Part shown: one piece after another, positions 32,249 to 41,259 of the stretch
How positions within the stretch are numbered: position 1 is the stretch's first letter
How the letters are laid out: each line of letters begins with the position of its first letter
NCBI GenBank assembly: GCA_002840685.1
Contig: PHBU01000012.1
Location: 124,001-188,000, forward strand
Direction of reading: 5' to 3'
Origin: Chloroflexi bacterium HGW-Chloroflexi-6
GTDB lineage: Bacteria > Chloroflexota > Anaerolineae > Anaerolineales > Villigracilaceae
Length of the DNA stretch: 64,000 nt
Made by a program: the position numbers and the translations under genes
Notes under the pieces: model-generated
Databases searched by the model: none
What the model was told of the DNA's origin: nothing
What the model saw: the letters and a program-made list of their open reading frames with translations, nothing else

Positions 32249-32317
32249 GCCCAACTATGTTTTTATTGGCATGGACATCCAAAATTTCATCCACATGCCA
32301 CGCCATATCGGTTGGAT
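32249..32317 (-). repeat. attC-like recombination site (second candidate)
   Basis: 69 bp. On the minus strand it reads ATCCAAC ... GTTGGGC, matching RYYYAAC and GTTRRRY. Inside, TGGCATGTGGA pairs with TCCATGCCA with one unpaired T, the kind of extrahelical base seen in attC L boxes. It lies 11 bp after the AAC(3) stop and 48 bp before the next start. It shares the GTTGGGC end with the site at 31494. Confidence 0.45.
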
Positions 32318-32328
32318 ACTTGCCCGGG

Positions 32329-33120
32329 TTAGTTCTTCAACCCCTCGCGGACGGCTGCGCAGCGTTCGCAGTCTGCCCGGTCGCAGAGCAGGGCCAGCGG
32401 GTCTTTCTTGATGGCCTGCATGGTTTGGACGATCACCATCCGCATCGGCATGGCGCGGATGGCGGCCTGCCCGACCTGGATGACAACCGTGTGCGGGCGC
32501 AGGGCAGGTTCGAGGGCCTCGAAGCCCGCCGAGCAGCCGGGGAAGCCGGGACAGGTCACGGTCCCGTTCTCGGTTAGCGCCCAGCGCGTGAACTGTTTGC
32601 GGCTGGCGAGCTTTTCTCCCAGGTGAATGGCGGTGTTGGCGGTGTGGTCCACGCCGAGCAGCACCACCCAGCCATCGGCGTTGGCGATTTCCATCAAGGG
32701 GGCGAACGGGTTTTCGAGTGTCTGTGTTTGCAATATCTTGCCGGCATTCACCCCGGCAAATGAAAGAATGGGGTGCATCGAGCGGCTGGCCTGCGGTCTC
32801 TGGCGCAGGCTTTCGGGCACGACCCCCATCATCACATCGGCGGGCATGTTCGGGTCGAACGGCTCTGCCAGACGGTTCCAGGCCTGGGCGCGCGAGTAAT
32901 TGACCGCATTGTTGGCCGGGCCGGAGGCGGGCGTGATCATGGTCTTGTAGGTATGGGTTGGCATGATAACCGCCCCCATGCTGTACATCAAGGCCGTTGC
33001 GATCGAATCCGCGCCGCCAGTTACCTGCCCGAAGGCGCGCAAGGAGGCGTGTGCCACGACAGCCTTGTTATTTAGCTTTAGCTCCTGGAATGCCAGGATC
33101 AGATCGTTATATTCCCACAC
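32329..33120 (-). CDS. AAC(3)-family aminoglycoside N-acetyltransferase-like protein
   Basis: 263 residues from a GTG at 33120, 4 bp after the enoyl-CoA hydratase stop; the open frame continues upstream but only overlaps that gene. VVAHASLRAFGQVTGGADS, GAVIMPTHTYKTM and VLLGVDHTANTAIHLGE match the AAC(3)/YokD family, including the acetyl-CoA-binding and His/Asp active-site regions. The tail CDRADCERC, with paired cysteines, is typical of environmental members. The family transfers acetyl from acetyl-CoA to the 3-amino group of aminoglycosides, but environmental members may have other acceptors. Resistance is not shown by sequence alone. Confidence 0.85.
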   Translation of the reverse strand: MWEYNDLILAFQELKLNNKAVVAHASLRAFGQVTGGADSIATALMYSMGAVIMPTHTYKTMITPASGPANNAVNYSRAQAWNRLAEPFDPNMPADVMMGVVPESLRQRPQASRSMHPILSFAGVNAGKILQTQTLENPFAPLMEIANADGWVVLLGVDHTANTAIHLGEKLASRKQFTRWALTENGTVTCPGFPGCSAGFEALEPALRPHTVVIQVGQAAIRAMPMRMVIVQTMQAIKKDPLALLCDRADCERCAAVREGLKN

Positions 33121-33124
33121 GCGG

Positions 33125-33898
33125 CTATTTCCCCGTCCAGGTTGGTTTTCGTTTTTCAAGGAAGGCGCGCATGCCTTCTTTTTGATCCTGGCTGGCGAAG
33201 GCCAGTTGGAACAGGCGGCGCTCGTCGTCGAGCGTTTCGGACAGCGACCCCTCGAAGGCGGCGTTGACGGCTTCTTTGGCAAAACGCAGAGCCAGCGGAG
33301 AACGCTCCGCGATTTCGGCGGCCAGGGCCAGCGCTTCGTCCAGGATGCGCTCGTTGGGCACCACCCGGTTGACCAATCCGTATTTTTCCGCTTCGGCCGC
33401 ACTGAGCTGGCGGTTGTTGAGCACCATTTCCATCGCCAGGGTTTTGCCGACGGCACGGGTCAGGCGCTGTGTGCCGCCCCCGCCAGGGATGACCCCGATC
33501 GTGACTTCGGGCAGGCCAAAGCGGGCGCTTTCTGCGGCGACGATCATATCGCACAGCAGGACCAATTCAAACCCGCCGCCCAGTGCAAAGCCTGATACCG
33601 CTGCGATCAGCGGTTTGCTGACCCGAGCCAGCCGCGCGAACAGGTCGCTGAAGCCGTTGGTGGTCATCTCGATGGCGCTCATTTCGGCCATCTCTTTGAT
33701 GTCGGCCCCGGCCGCAAAAGCGCGCGAACTGCCCGTCAGTACGATCGCGCCGATGGCCGGGTCGCTGTCGCAGGCGGCCAGCGCTTCGCCCAACTCGGAC
33801 AGCAGGCTGCGGTTGAGCGCGTTCAGGGCTTGTGGACGGTTGAGCGTGATGATCGCCACCCGCCCGTTGGTTTCGGTCAGGATGTTGGTGTAGGTCAT
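33125..33898 (-). CDS. Enoyl-CoA hydratase/isomerase family protein
   Basis: 257 residues; AAGGAGG stands before ATG 33898. The crotonase fold has oxyanion-hole segments AFAAGADIKEM and ALGGGFELVL, and both catalytic glutamates seem present (MIVAAESARFGLPEVTIGVIPGGGGTQRL). It adds water to 2-enoyl-CoA in fatty-acid or butyrate-type metabolism. It is the first gene of a minus-strand unit continuing into the AAC(3)-like gene. TATAAT (minus, near 33923) is a plausible -10. Confidence 0.93.
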   Translation of the reverse strand: MTYTNILTETNGRVAIITLNRPQALNALNRSLLSELGEALAACDSDPAIGAIVLTGSSRAFAAGADIKEMAEMSAIEMTTNGFSDLFARLARVSKPLIAAVSGFALGGGFELVLLCDMIVAAESARFGLPEVTIGVIPGGGGTQRLTRAVGKTLAMEMVLNNRQLSAAEAEKYGLVNRVVPNERILDEALALAAEIAERSPLALRFAKEAVNAAFEGSLSETLDDERRLFQLAFASQDQKEGMRAFLEKRKPTWTGK

Positions 33899-34004
33899 GC
33901 GGCCTCCTTGCGAATACTGAAATTATACGCCGAAAGCAAAGCGACAGAACACTCTGTACCGCATATTTCTGGAGCAGTCTAGGCCTGGGCCTGCGGAAGG
34001 GTTG

Positions 34005-34085
34005 AATGCCGGCATTAAGCAGCCCAAGGGGTGATCCAAAATCATCCTTTGGGCTGCTTGCATCTTTGTCTGTGGCTGTTATAAT
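34005..34085 (+). promoter_or_regulatory. padR promoter region with two adjacent palindromes
   Basis: AATGCCGGCATT (34005-34016) is directly followed by a 19-bp stem (34017-34035 with 34041-34059, two G-U pairs). The right arm runs into a TTGCAT -35 (34058-34063). TGTTATAAT, with TATAAT at 34080-34085 (16-nt spacing, extended -10), completes the promoter. There is no T-run, so an operator or RNA structure is likelier than a terminator. Autoregulation by the PadR product is inferred. Confidence 0.55.
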
Positions 34086-34121
34086 CCTGAATAGTCAAAT
34101 CTGATTATTTATCAAAGGCCT

Positions 34122-34634
34122 ATGGAAAAAAAACTTTTACTTCTCGGGCTGCTGCGCCGCCAGGAAATGCACGGTTATCAGTTGAATGAGTTTATCGACA
34201 ATAACCTGGCTTTGTGCACTGACCTGAAAAAACCGACCGCCTATTACCTGCTCGACAAAATGTCCGCCGAAGGGCTGATTCGCGCCGAGACGGAACAGGA
34301 AGGCAACCGCCCGCCGCGTCGGGTTTACCGCCTGACCGAAGCGGGCGAAGCCGCCTTCCAGGCGCTTTTGCGTGAGAACCTGTCGGCCTATGCTCATGTC
34401 AATTTCCCCGGCGATATCGGCCTGGCGTTTCTCGATGGGCTAACCCCGGGCGAAGCTTTGCCGCTGCTGCTTGAGCAGAGACAAAAAGCGCAGGTCCGCC
34501 TGGCTGAAATTCAGACTGTGCCCGTCCATGGCGGCAGCCTGCAGCTTGTTTTTTCGCATCAGGCGCACCACCTGCAGGCCGAGCTGGCCTGGCTGGACGA
34601 AATAATTCAGATCCTTCAATCCAAAAACGAATAA
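34122..34634 (+). CDS. PadR-family transcriptional regulator
   Basis: 170 residues. The winged helix LLLLGLLRRQEMHGYQLNEF ... AYYLLDKMSAEGLIRAE ... RRVYRLTEAGEAAF is the PadR/Vir domain, and the C-terminal half (about 90-165) forms the dimerisation helices. PadR proteins are ligand-responsive repressors of neighbouring genes. The next two genes follow at 10 and 20 bp, and the last is an MFS exporter, so a drug- or phenolic-responsive efflux unit is inferred. Confidence 0.9.
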   Translation: MEKKLLLLGLLRRQEMHGYQLNEFIDNNLALCTDLKKPTAYYLLDKMSAEGLIRAETEQEGNRPPRRVYRLTEAGEAAFQALLRENLSAYAHVNFPGDIGLAFLDGLTPGEALPLLLEQRQKAQVRLAEIQTVPVHGGSLQLVFSHQAHHLQAELAWLDEIIQILQSKNE

Positions 34635-34644
34635 GGAGATTTTT

Positions 34645-35061
34645 ATGCTAACCCTGCTTACGATCCATTCGATTGTCCGCTGGCTGACCGTTCTGGCGGC
34701 CCTGGGCGCGATCATCAAACTGACGCTTGGCCTGCTCAAAAAACAGGATTATGACAAAATGACCGGTGGGCTGGTCTCGGCTTTCGGCGGTTTGATGGAC
34801 ACCCAATTGCTGCTCGGTCTGATGTTCTTCCTCTGGAACGGTCTGGCCGGGGCTGGGTTTCCGCGCCAACGCTGGGAACATTTCAGCATTATGCTTGTGG
34901 CTGTTATCGTGGCGCATCTGCCCGCGATGTGGAAAAAAGCTGAACCGCAAAAACGCCTGCGCAATACCCTGCTGGCAGTCGCCGGTTCATTGGTGCTGGT
35001 TGTGCTGGGTGTCAGCCTGTTGCAGCCCAACCGCTGGCTGACCATTTTTGGTTTGTTCTAA
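34645..35061 (+). CDS. Four-helix integral membrane protein
   Basis: 138 residues; AAGGAG stands 5 nt before the ATG. Four hydrophobic helices carry conserved-looking His in LLTIHSIVRW and in LVAVIVAHLPAM, which could bind haem or metal. The family is not certain. It is the middle gene of the PadR-MFS unit. Confidence 0.75.
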   Translation: MLTLLTIHSIVRWLTVLAALGAIIKLTLGLLKKQDYDKMTGGLVSAFGGLMDTQLLLGLMFFLWNGLAGAGFPRQRWEHFSIMLVAVIVAHLPAMWKKAEPQKRLRNTLLAVAGSLVLVVLGVSLLQPNRWLTIFGLF

Positions 35062-35081
35062 TTTGTGATCCAAGAGGAAGA

Positions 35082-36407
35082 ATGACTGAACCCATACTCG
35101 AAATTAACGACAAATTGGATTTTAAGAAAATTCTACCGGTCCTGGTCATTCTTCTGATCGACCTGCTTGGCCTGTCCATCGTTATTCCGCTCATGCCGCT
35201 GTATGCGGCCCGCTTCGGTGCCAATCCCCTTATGATTGGGCTGTTGGGCGCCGCCTACCCGATGATGCAGTTTATCGGCGCCCCCATTTTGGGCCGTCTT
35301 TCCGACCGTTTCGGGCGTCGCCCCATTCTGCTGGTGAGCCAGGTCGGCACGTTCGTCGGGTTTTTGTTGCTCGGGTTTGCAAATACCCTGGTTTTGTTGT
35401 TTGTCTCGCGCCTGATCGATGGTCTGTCCGGGGCGAATATTTCCACAGCCCAGGCGGTTGTGGCCGATGTGACAAATGAGAAAACCCGCACCCAGGGTTT
35501 GGGCCTGATCGGGGCTGCCTTTGGGCTGGGTTTTATTCTTGGGCCGATCATTGCCTTTGCCGTTCTGTTTGCTTCAGGTAACAGTTACCAGGCGGTGGCT
35601 TTTACCGCGGCCTTCTTCTCGCTTGCTTCCCTGTTGCTGACCTTCTTCTGGCTGCCTGAAACACATGACCCCCAAAAAGGCGCCTCCAATGGCAAATCCC
35701 CGTTTACGCTGGGGGCGATGAAGAACGCCCTCAACCGTCCGGTCATTGGCCTGCTGCTGGTCTTGATGTTTGTCTATCAACTGGCTTTTGGCGGCTATGA
35801 ACAGATGTTTTCGCTGTTTGCCCTCGACCGGGTTGGGATGGGCGCTCGCGACACCTCGGGCTTGTTTGTTTTTATCGGGCTCATTATCGTGATTGTGCAG
35901 GGTGGCCTGGTGGGGCAGTGGAGCAAAAAGTACGGCGATCGCCGCCTGGTGCTGGTCGGGCTTTCAACCCTGGCGCTCGGCCTGATTTTGACGGCTGTGA
36001 CTCCACAGGTCGCGACTCCCTGGTATGACCAGGCTCAGTTGACTGCTGAAATGCAGGGTAAGGTATCAACACAATTGATCAATATCAACCTGCCCGATGG
36101 CGCAAACCGAGGCTGGCTTGGGCTGTTGTGGCTGGCGGCAGCCTCCATCCCCGCCGCCATTGGTGGAGGTGTCTTAATGCCTGCCATCAATAGCTTGATC
36201 ACCAAATCGGCTGGCAAGGATGAGGTCGGCGGTATTCTGGGGATCTCCTCCAGCTTTTACAGCGCGGCCAATGCCATCACGCCGCTTTTTTTCGGGTCGC
36301 TCTTCCAATGGTTTGGCGCGCCAGTGCCGTTCTTGCTTGGGGGCGCGCTTCTGGCAGTGTTGTGGCTGGTGGCGATGAAGACCGTCCGTGTACCGCAGGC
36401 GGCGTAA
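35082..36407 (+). CDS. MFS transporter, DHA1/TetA-like efflux pump
   Basis: 441 residues with 12 hydrophobic segments. The loop 2-3 motif GRLSDRFGRRPILL is the major-facilitator signature. The long insert about residues 310-350 (TPQVATPWYDQAQLTAEMQG) falls between helices 8 and 9 and is unusual. It is probably a proton-coupled exporter of drugs or metabolites. It ends the PadR operon and is followed by a strong terminator. Confidence 0.9.
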   Translation: MTEPILEINDKLDFKKILPVLVILLIDLLGLSIVIPLMPLYAARFGANPLMIGLLGAAYPMMQFIGAPILGRLSDRFGRRPILLVSQVGTFVGFLLLGFANTLVLLFVSRLIDGLSGANISTAQAVVADVTNEKTRTQGLGLIGAAFGLGFILGPIIAFAVLFASGNSYQAVAFTAAFFSLASLLLTFFWLPETHDPQKGASNGKSPFTLGAMKNALNRPVIGLLLVLMFVYQLAFGGYEQMFSLFALDRVGMGARDTSGLFVFIGLIIVIVQGGLVGQWSKKYGDRRLVLVGLSTLALGLILTAVTPQVATPWYDQAQLTAEMQGKVSTQLININLPDGANRGWLGLLWLAAASIPAAIGGGVLMPAINSLITKSAGKDEVGGILGISSSFYSAANAITPLFFGSLFQWFGAPVPFLLGGALLAVLWLVAMKTVRVPQAA

Positions 36408-36421
36408 CGGCGAGTGGAATG

Positions 36422-36460
36422 AAAAACGGACGAAGTTTTTAGCTTCGTCCGTTTTTGTTT
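36422..36460 (+). terminator. Terminator of the PadR-MFS operon
   Basis: A perfect 14-bp stem (36422-36435 with 36443-36456) and T-rich tail. Its A-rich left side lets it also serve the convergent dnaJ gene. Confidence 0.85.
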
Positions 36461-36491
36461 AATTCCGCTTCGCTGGTTATCGTTCAGGGGT

Positions 36492-37610
36492 TTACCCGCC
36501 AAAGGCGTCGTTCAGCCAGTCGAAAAAGCCTTTTTGGCGAGGTTGGGGGGTGGTGCCGAGGGTCTCGGCCAGTTTCCCGAAGAGTTCGCGCTGCTCGGCC
36601 GACAGCCGGGTCGGAATATCGACATTGACCATCACTTTTTGGTCGCCGCGCCCGCTCTGACGGATGCGCGGAACGCCCTTGCTGCGCAGGTTGAAAACCT
36701 TGCCGGGCTGTGTTCCGGCCGGGATGCTGAGTTTCTCCGGTCCGTCCACTGTGGGCACTTCGATTTCCGCGCCAAGAACGGCCTGGGCAATATTAATATC
36801 CAGATCGAGCAATATGTCCTCACCGCGCCGCTTGAAATATTCGTGCGGGGTGACATCCACCACCAAAAACAGGTTGCCGTTCGGCCCGCCATGGCTGCCG
36901 GGCTGGCCCTCGCCGGGCAGGCGGATCTGCATGCCGTTATCGACCCCGGCCGGGATCGAAACCTTCTTGTTAATGCGTTTGCGTTCCAATCCACGCCCGC
37001 TGCAGGTGTGGCACACTTTTTCGATGATCTGTCCGCGACCGCTGCACTGCGGGCAGGCCACGGTTTCAACCATCTGGACGATAAAGGTCTGGCGAACCTG
37101 GCGCACTTCACCGCGCCCGCCGCACTGCTGGCAGGTGCGCACGCTTGTGCCAGGTTCTGCGCCGTTGCCGTGGCAGGTTGAGCAGGCTTCATCGCGCTCG
37201 AAATCGACTTCTTTTTCCGCGCCAAAGATGGCTTCTTCAAAGGTCAGCGAAATCGCCATTTGCAGATCGCGCCCGCGCCGGGGCTGGTTGCGCCGCGAGG
37301 AAGATCCGCCCCCGCCGCCAAAGCCGAACATCTGCTCGAAAATATCGCCGATATCCACCGTGAAATCGGGGTTGCCGCCCATATCTCCCAGCCCGGAGTG
37401 ACCGTAGCGATCGTAGCGGGCGCGTTTCTCAGGGTCAGAAAGCACCCCGTAAGCCTCATTGATTTCTTTAAAACGGTCTTCGGCATCCGGCTCTTTGCTT
37501 ACGTCCGGGTGATATTGGCGCGCCAATTTACGGAATGCGCTTTTCAACTCATCCGGCGTTGCCTGACGCGAAACACCTAAAAGTTCATAATAATCACGAT
37601 TGCTTGGCAT
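36492..37610 (-). CDS. dnaJ: Chaperone protein DnaJ
   Basis: 372 residues. The J domain (about 4-68) has HPD in [12 protein letters not shown] Gly/Phe-rich segment ([11 protein letters not shown]) follows, then four CxxCxGxG zinc repeats ([32 protein letters not shown]), then the C-terminal substrate domains. It stimulates DnaK ATPase and delivers unfolded protein. Last gene of the hrcA-grpE-dnaK-dnaJ operon; its ATG is 2 bp after the dnaK stop. Confidence 0.97.
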   Translation of the reverse strand: MPSNRDYYELLGVSRQATPDELKSAFRKLARQYHPDVSKEPDAEDRFKEINEAYGVLSDPEKRARYDRYGHSGLGDMGGNPDFTVDIGDIFEQMFGFGGGGGSSSRRNQPRRGRDLQMAISLTFEEAIFGAEKEVDFERDEACSTCHGNGAEPGTSVRTCQQCGGRGEVRQVRQTFIVQMVETVACPQCSGRGQIIEKVCHTCSGRGLERKRINKKVSIPAGVDNGMQIRLPGEGQPGSHGGPNGNLFLVVDVTPHEYFKRRGEDILLDLDINIAQAVLGAEIEVPTVDGPEKLSIPAGTQPGKVFNLRSKGVPRIRQSGRGDQKVMVNVDIPTRLSAEQRELFGKLAETLGTTPQPRQKGFFDWLNDAFGG

Positions 37611-37612
37611 AA

Positions 37613-39457
37613 TTAATCCAGAATTTTGGTTTTGGGAGGATCAAAGCCGGGCGGTGGTGGGGAGGGGGGCGTATCGCTCCCGCTGTTGACCATCGCCGCT
37701 TGCAAGGCTTCGACCTGTTTTTGAATCTCAACCGGATCATCCCCGGCGAGGGCCTGTTTAACCGTTTCGACGGCTTTTTCAACCCGGAAACGTTTTGTGT
37801 CTGAAAGTGGTTTGTCCGCGGCCATGATTCCCGCGGCGGCAGCCAGCATGGTGTTGGCCTGATTGCGCGCTTCGATCAACTCGCGCTGTTTGCGGTCTTC
37901 TGTTGCATGGGCTTCGGCATCCTGGCGCATTTTTTCGACTTCTTCTGTGCTCAGGCCGGAAGAAGCGGTCAGGGTGATGTTCTGGGTGCGTCCGCTGTTT
38001 TTATCGCGCGCGGTGACTTTCAAGATGCCGTTGGCATCGATATCGAAGGTCACTTCGATTTGCGGCATTCCGCGCGGGGCGGGGTTGATGCCATCCAGGA
38101 TGAAGCGGCCCAGGCTTTTGTTGTCGGCCGCCAGGGGGCGTTCACCTTGCACGACATGCACCTCAACCTGGGGTTGGTTGTCGGTAGCGGTCGAGAACAT
38201 GTCCACCTTGCGGGTCGGGATGGTGGTGTTGCGCTCGATCAGCGTGGTGGCCACCCCGCCCATCGTTTCGATCGAAAGGGTCAGCGGGGTCACATCCAGC
38301 AGGAGCACATCGGCCACATCGCCGGCCAGCACCCCGGCCTGGACCGCTGCGCCGATCGCCACGACTTCGTCGGGGTTGACGCCTTTATGCGGTTCCTTGC
38401 CAAAGAAGCGGCGCACGGTCTCTTGAATGGCTGGCATGCGCGTCATGCCGCCCACCAGCACGATTTCGTTGATCTGGGCCGGGGTCAGCGAGGCGTCAGA
38501 AAGCGCTTGGCGGATCGGGGCCAGGGTGCGTTCGACCAATTCGGCGGTTAATTGTTCCAGCTTGGAGCGGGTCAGCGAAACGGACAAATGTTTGGGGCCG
38601 GAGGCGTCCGCTGTAAGATAAGGCAGGTGAACATCGGCTTGCAGGGTCGAGGTCATTTCGATCTTGGCTTTTTCTGCAGCTTCTTTCAGGCGTTGCAGGG
38701 CCTGGGGGTCGCGGCGTAGATCGAAACCGTTCTCGCGCTGGAATTCCCCTGCCAGGTATTCCATGATGCGCTCGTCAAAATCATCGCCGCCCAGGAAGGT
38801 ATCTCCGCTGGTGGCTTTTACCTCGAAAACGCCATCCCCAACTTCCAGTATGGAAACATCGAAGGTGCCGCCGCCCAGATCGTAAACCAGGATGGTTTCG
38901 TTGATCTTCTTGTCGAGCCCGTAGGCCAGGGAGGATGCGGTGGGTTCGTTGATGATGCGCAGCACTTCCAACCCGGCGATCTTGCCGGCATCTTTGGTTG
39001 CGTTGCGCTGGGCGTCGTTGAAATACGCCGGGACGGTGATGACCGCCTGGGTGACGGGTTCGCCAAGGTAGGCTTCGGCATCGCGCTTGAGTTTTGACAG
39101 GATCATGGCCGAAATTTCGGGCGGGGCATATTCTTTTGCGCCCATCCAGATGCGCACATCACCGTTTTCGGCCGGGGTGACGCGGTACGGGATCCGCTTG
39201 ACGGAGCGCTGCACCAGACTGTCTTCGAACTTTCGGCCCATAAAGCGTTTGACCGAGAAGACGGTGTTTTGAGCGTTGATAATGGATTGGTTGCGGGCCA
39301 CACGCCCCACCAGGCGTTCATCGTTTTTGTTGACGGCCACCACCGACGGGACGATCCGCTCCCCTTCAGCGGAAGGAATCACAAATGGTTCGCTGCCGAC
39401 CATGACGGCGACAACGCTGTTGGTGGTTCCCAGGTCTATCCCGATGATTTTCCCCAT
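37613..39457 (-). CDS. dnaK: Chaperone protein DnaK (Hsp70)
   Basis: 614 residues, slightly shorter than E. coli Dna[34 protein letters not shown] and [12 protein letters not shown] mark the actin-like ATPase. The substrate domain begins near [14 protein letters not shown]. The C-terminal tail is Pro-rich ([18 protein letters not shown]) and lacks an EEVD-type end. It works with DnaJ and GrpE in protein folding. Its ATG directly abuts the grpE stop codon. Confidence 0.97.
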   Translation of the reverse strand: MGKIIGIDLGTTNSVVAVMVGSEPFVIPSAEGERIVPSVVAVNKNDERLVGRVARNQSIINAQNTVFSVKRFMGRKFEDSLVQRSVKRIPYRVTPAENGDVRIWMGAKEYAPPEISAMILSKLKRDAEAYLGEPVTQAVITVPAYFNDAQRNATKDAGKIAGLEVLRIINEPTASSLAYGLDKKINETILVYDLGGGTFDVSILEVGDGVFEVKATSGDTFLGGDDFDERIMEYLAGEFQRENGFDLRRDPQALQRLKEAAEKAKIEMTSTLQADVHLPYLTADASGPKHLSVSLTRSKLEQLTAELVERTLAPIRQALSDASLTPAQINEIVLVGGMTRMPAIQETVRRFFGKEPHKGVNPDEVVAIGAAVQAGVLAGDVADVLLLDVTPLTLSIETMGGVATTLIERNTTIPTRKVDMFSTATDNQPQVEVHVVQGERPLAADNKSLGRFILDGINPAPRGMPQIEVTFDIDANGILKVTARDKNSGRTQNITLTASSGLSTEEVEKMRQDAEAHATEDRKQRELIEARNQANTMLAAAAGIMAADKPLSDTKRFRVEKAVETVKQALAGDDPVEIQKQVEALQAAMVNSGSDTPPSPPPPGFDPPKTKILD

Positions 39458-39982
39458 TTAGGCAGCCACTTTGACCATTGCCGGGCGCAGGACGCGCTCA
39501 CCGTGCATGTATCCTTGTTGCAAAACGGCGATCACCAGGCCGGATTCGTGATTTGGCGATTCTTCCTGCATGATGGCTTCGTGCAGGTTGGGGTCGAAGG
39601 GTTGGCCTTCCGCCTGGATGCGGGTGATACCTTCTTTATCCAGGATGGACTGGAATTTACGAATAACCATTTCCACGCCGTCGGCCCAGGCATTTCCTGC
39701 GGGACGGTTGGCCATGGCGCGTTCAAGATCATCCAGAACGGGCAATAGTTTCTTGATGGTTTCATCGCTGGCCTGGGCCCACATTTGAGATTTCTCAGAT
39801 TCTATTCGGCGGCGGAAGTTGGTAAAGTCGGCTCGTTCGCGCAGCAGGGCATCGAGGTATTCTTGCTTTTTGGCTTCGGCTTCGCTGGCCTGGTTTTGCA
39901 GGTTTTGCAATTCTTCAACTGAAATGGATGGGGTGTTTTCAGTTGTTTCAGAAGTTGTTGGTTTGTGCGATTTTTTTTGCAT
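39458..39982 (-). CDS. grpE: Nucleotide exchange factor GrpE
   Basis: 174 residues from ATG 39982 (MQKKSHKPTT). A polar N-terminus and a long coiled coil (EELQNLQNQASEAEAKKQEY) are followed by the dimer and beta domain (DGVEMVIRKFQSILDKEGI; FDPNLHEAI; VLQQGYMHGERVLRPAMVKV). It releases ADP from DnaK. The frame extends to 40033, but the inner ATG gives the usual GrpE start. The 3' stop and the dnaK ATG are adjacent, so translation is coupled. Confidence 0.96.
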   Translation of the reverse strand: MQKKSHKPTTSETTENTPSISVEELQNLQNQASEAEAKKQEYLDALLRERADFTNFRRRIESEKSQMWAQASDETIKKLLPVLDDLERAMANRPAGNAWADGVEMVIRKFQSILDKEGITRIQAEGQPFDPNLHEAIMQEESPNHESGLVIAVLQQGYMHGERVLRPAMVKVAA

Positions 39983-40048
39983 GTTTCTTCTACCCTTAAT
40001 CTTGGTAATTTTATTCTGAAGATAAATGCCCAAAGTTTAGGGCTGATT

Positions 40049-41095
40049 TTATTCGGCTTTTTCTTCAACAAAGGCGTCGGTGACAAGGTCGCTTAAAACG
40101 CTGGCCACATAGCGCACAGCCGGGATGGTGCGTGCGTAGGACATGCGCATAGGGCCAAGCACACCCAGCGTGCCGGTCACAGCGCCGGGGGCGCCGTAAC
40201 GCGCCAGCACGACCGAACATTGCCGCAACTCTTCCCAGGCGCCTTCGCCGCCGATCAAAACCTGGACGCCGCCTGTGCCGTGGTGCAAAATGGTGCGGGC
40301 CAGCAGATCATGCAGCATGGAACGTTCTTCAAGCAGGCGCAGGGCGCGGCGGGCATCATCTGACGCATTGAACTCGGGCTCTGAAAGCACATTGGTCAGG
40401 CCGTCCAGGTATAGCTGGCCGGTGATGCGTTCGTTTGCGCGCCGCATGTCTTGTATGACCAGGATCGCAATATCGTTTTCAAGCGCGTCTGTGCGGTTGG
40501 CCAGGGTTGCGATCTCATCGATGTTGCGCCCGGCATAGGTCAGGTTTAATTTTGTGGCGGCGTTCGATAGTTTTTCTTGCGAAACCGGTTCTGCCAGGCT
40601 GAGAATTTGCTGGCTGACCTCGCCGCCCATGGTCACCAGAACCATCAAAACCTGGCGGCCCTGGGTTGAGATCAGTTCAACGTGCTTGAAGCGCGCCTTG
40701 TCGGCGTGCGGGGCCGTAACCAGTGAAATTGCCTGAGATTGTTGTGAAAGCACCGAGGCTGCCAGCACCATCCATTGCTCGATCTCGGGGCGGGCCTGGT
40801 AAAACTGGTGGCTGATGGTGTGCTGGGTAGATTCAGGAAGTTCAACCTGGTGCATGAGTTCGGTCACAAAATAGCGATAGCCGTCTTCGCTTGGCACGCG
40901 GCCGGCGGAGGTGTGCGGCTGGCGCAAAAATCCCATTTCGGTCAGGGCGGCCATCTCATTGCGGATGGTGGCCGAACTCATGTCGAGATTGTATTGTTCG
41001 ACCAGGCGCTGTGAACCGACTGGCTGGGCGGTATCGGTATAGTCACGCACAATCAGGACGAGTAACTTTTTTTGACGATCTGTTAGTTCTTGCAT
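40049..41095 (-). CDS. hrcA: Heat-inducible transcription repressor HrcA
   Basis: 348 residues. The N-terminal winged helix (LTDRQKKLLVLIVRDYTDTA; GSQRLVEQYNLDMSSATIRN; LRQPHTSAGRVPSEDGYRYF) is diagnostic of HrcA, and the C-terminal GAF-like domain is present. It binds CIRCE and represses the chaperone operon, with GroEL usually acting as co-repressor. First gene of the operon, 65 nt after a perfect CIRCE. No good ribosome site is visible at the ATG. Confidence 0.96.
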   Translation of the reverse strand: MQELTDRQKKLLVLIVRDYTDTAQPVGSQRLVEQYNLDMSSATIRNEMAALTEMGFLRQPHTSAGRVPSEDGYRYFVTELMHQVELPESTQHTISHQFYQARPEIEQWMVLAASVLSQQSQAISLVTAPHADKARFKHVELISTQGRQVLMVLVTMGGEVSQQILSLAEPVSQEKLSNAATKLNLTYAGRNIDEIATLANRTDALENDIAILVIQDMRRANERITGQLYLDGLTNVLSEPEFNASDDARRALRLLEERSMLHDLLARTILHHGTGGVQVLIGGEGAWEELRQCSVVLARYGAPGAVTGTLGVLGPMRMSYARTIPAVRYVASVLSDLVTDAFVEEKAE

Positions 41096-41130
41096 TTTTG
41101 ACAGTAAGGTTTGATCTTGTGCAACGTTGT

Positions 41131-41147
41131 TGGTCGCTGAGCGACCA
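41131..41147. repeat. Palindrome in the hrcA leader
   Basis: TGGTCGCTGAGCGACCA, 8-bp arms around one G, lies between CIRCE and the hrcA start in the transcribed leader. It could be an mRNA hairpin or a second protein site. Confidence 0.5.
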
Positions 41148-41159
41148 TTTGCGCAAATT

Positions 41160-41227
41160 TTAGCACTCGCGATTTCCGAGTGCTAAAAGGCAGATTTAAT
41201 AATAACATGCAGGCAGGTGAGCGTCAA
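41160..41227 (-). promoter_or_regulatory. CIRCE operator and promoter of the chaperone operon
   Basis: TTAGCACTC (41160-41168), nine bases, GAGTGCTAA (41178-41186) is an exact CIRCE. Upstream on the minus strand are TTGACG (41222-41227) and TATTAT (41199-41204) with 17-nt spacing, placing CIRCE at the transcription start, the usual arrangement for HrcA repression. Confidence 0.95.
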
Positions 41228-41259
41228 TAAGAGGAACGTTAGACCTTTCGCTAGCAGGG

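Noticed and set aside
33121..33456. Upstream extension of the AAC(3)-like frame
   Set aside because: It only reads the enoyl-CoA hydratase gene in another frame. The GTG at 33120 gives the family-typical N-terminus.
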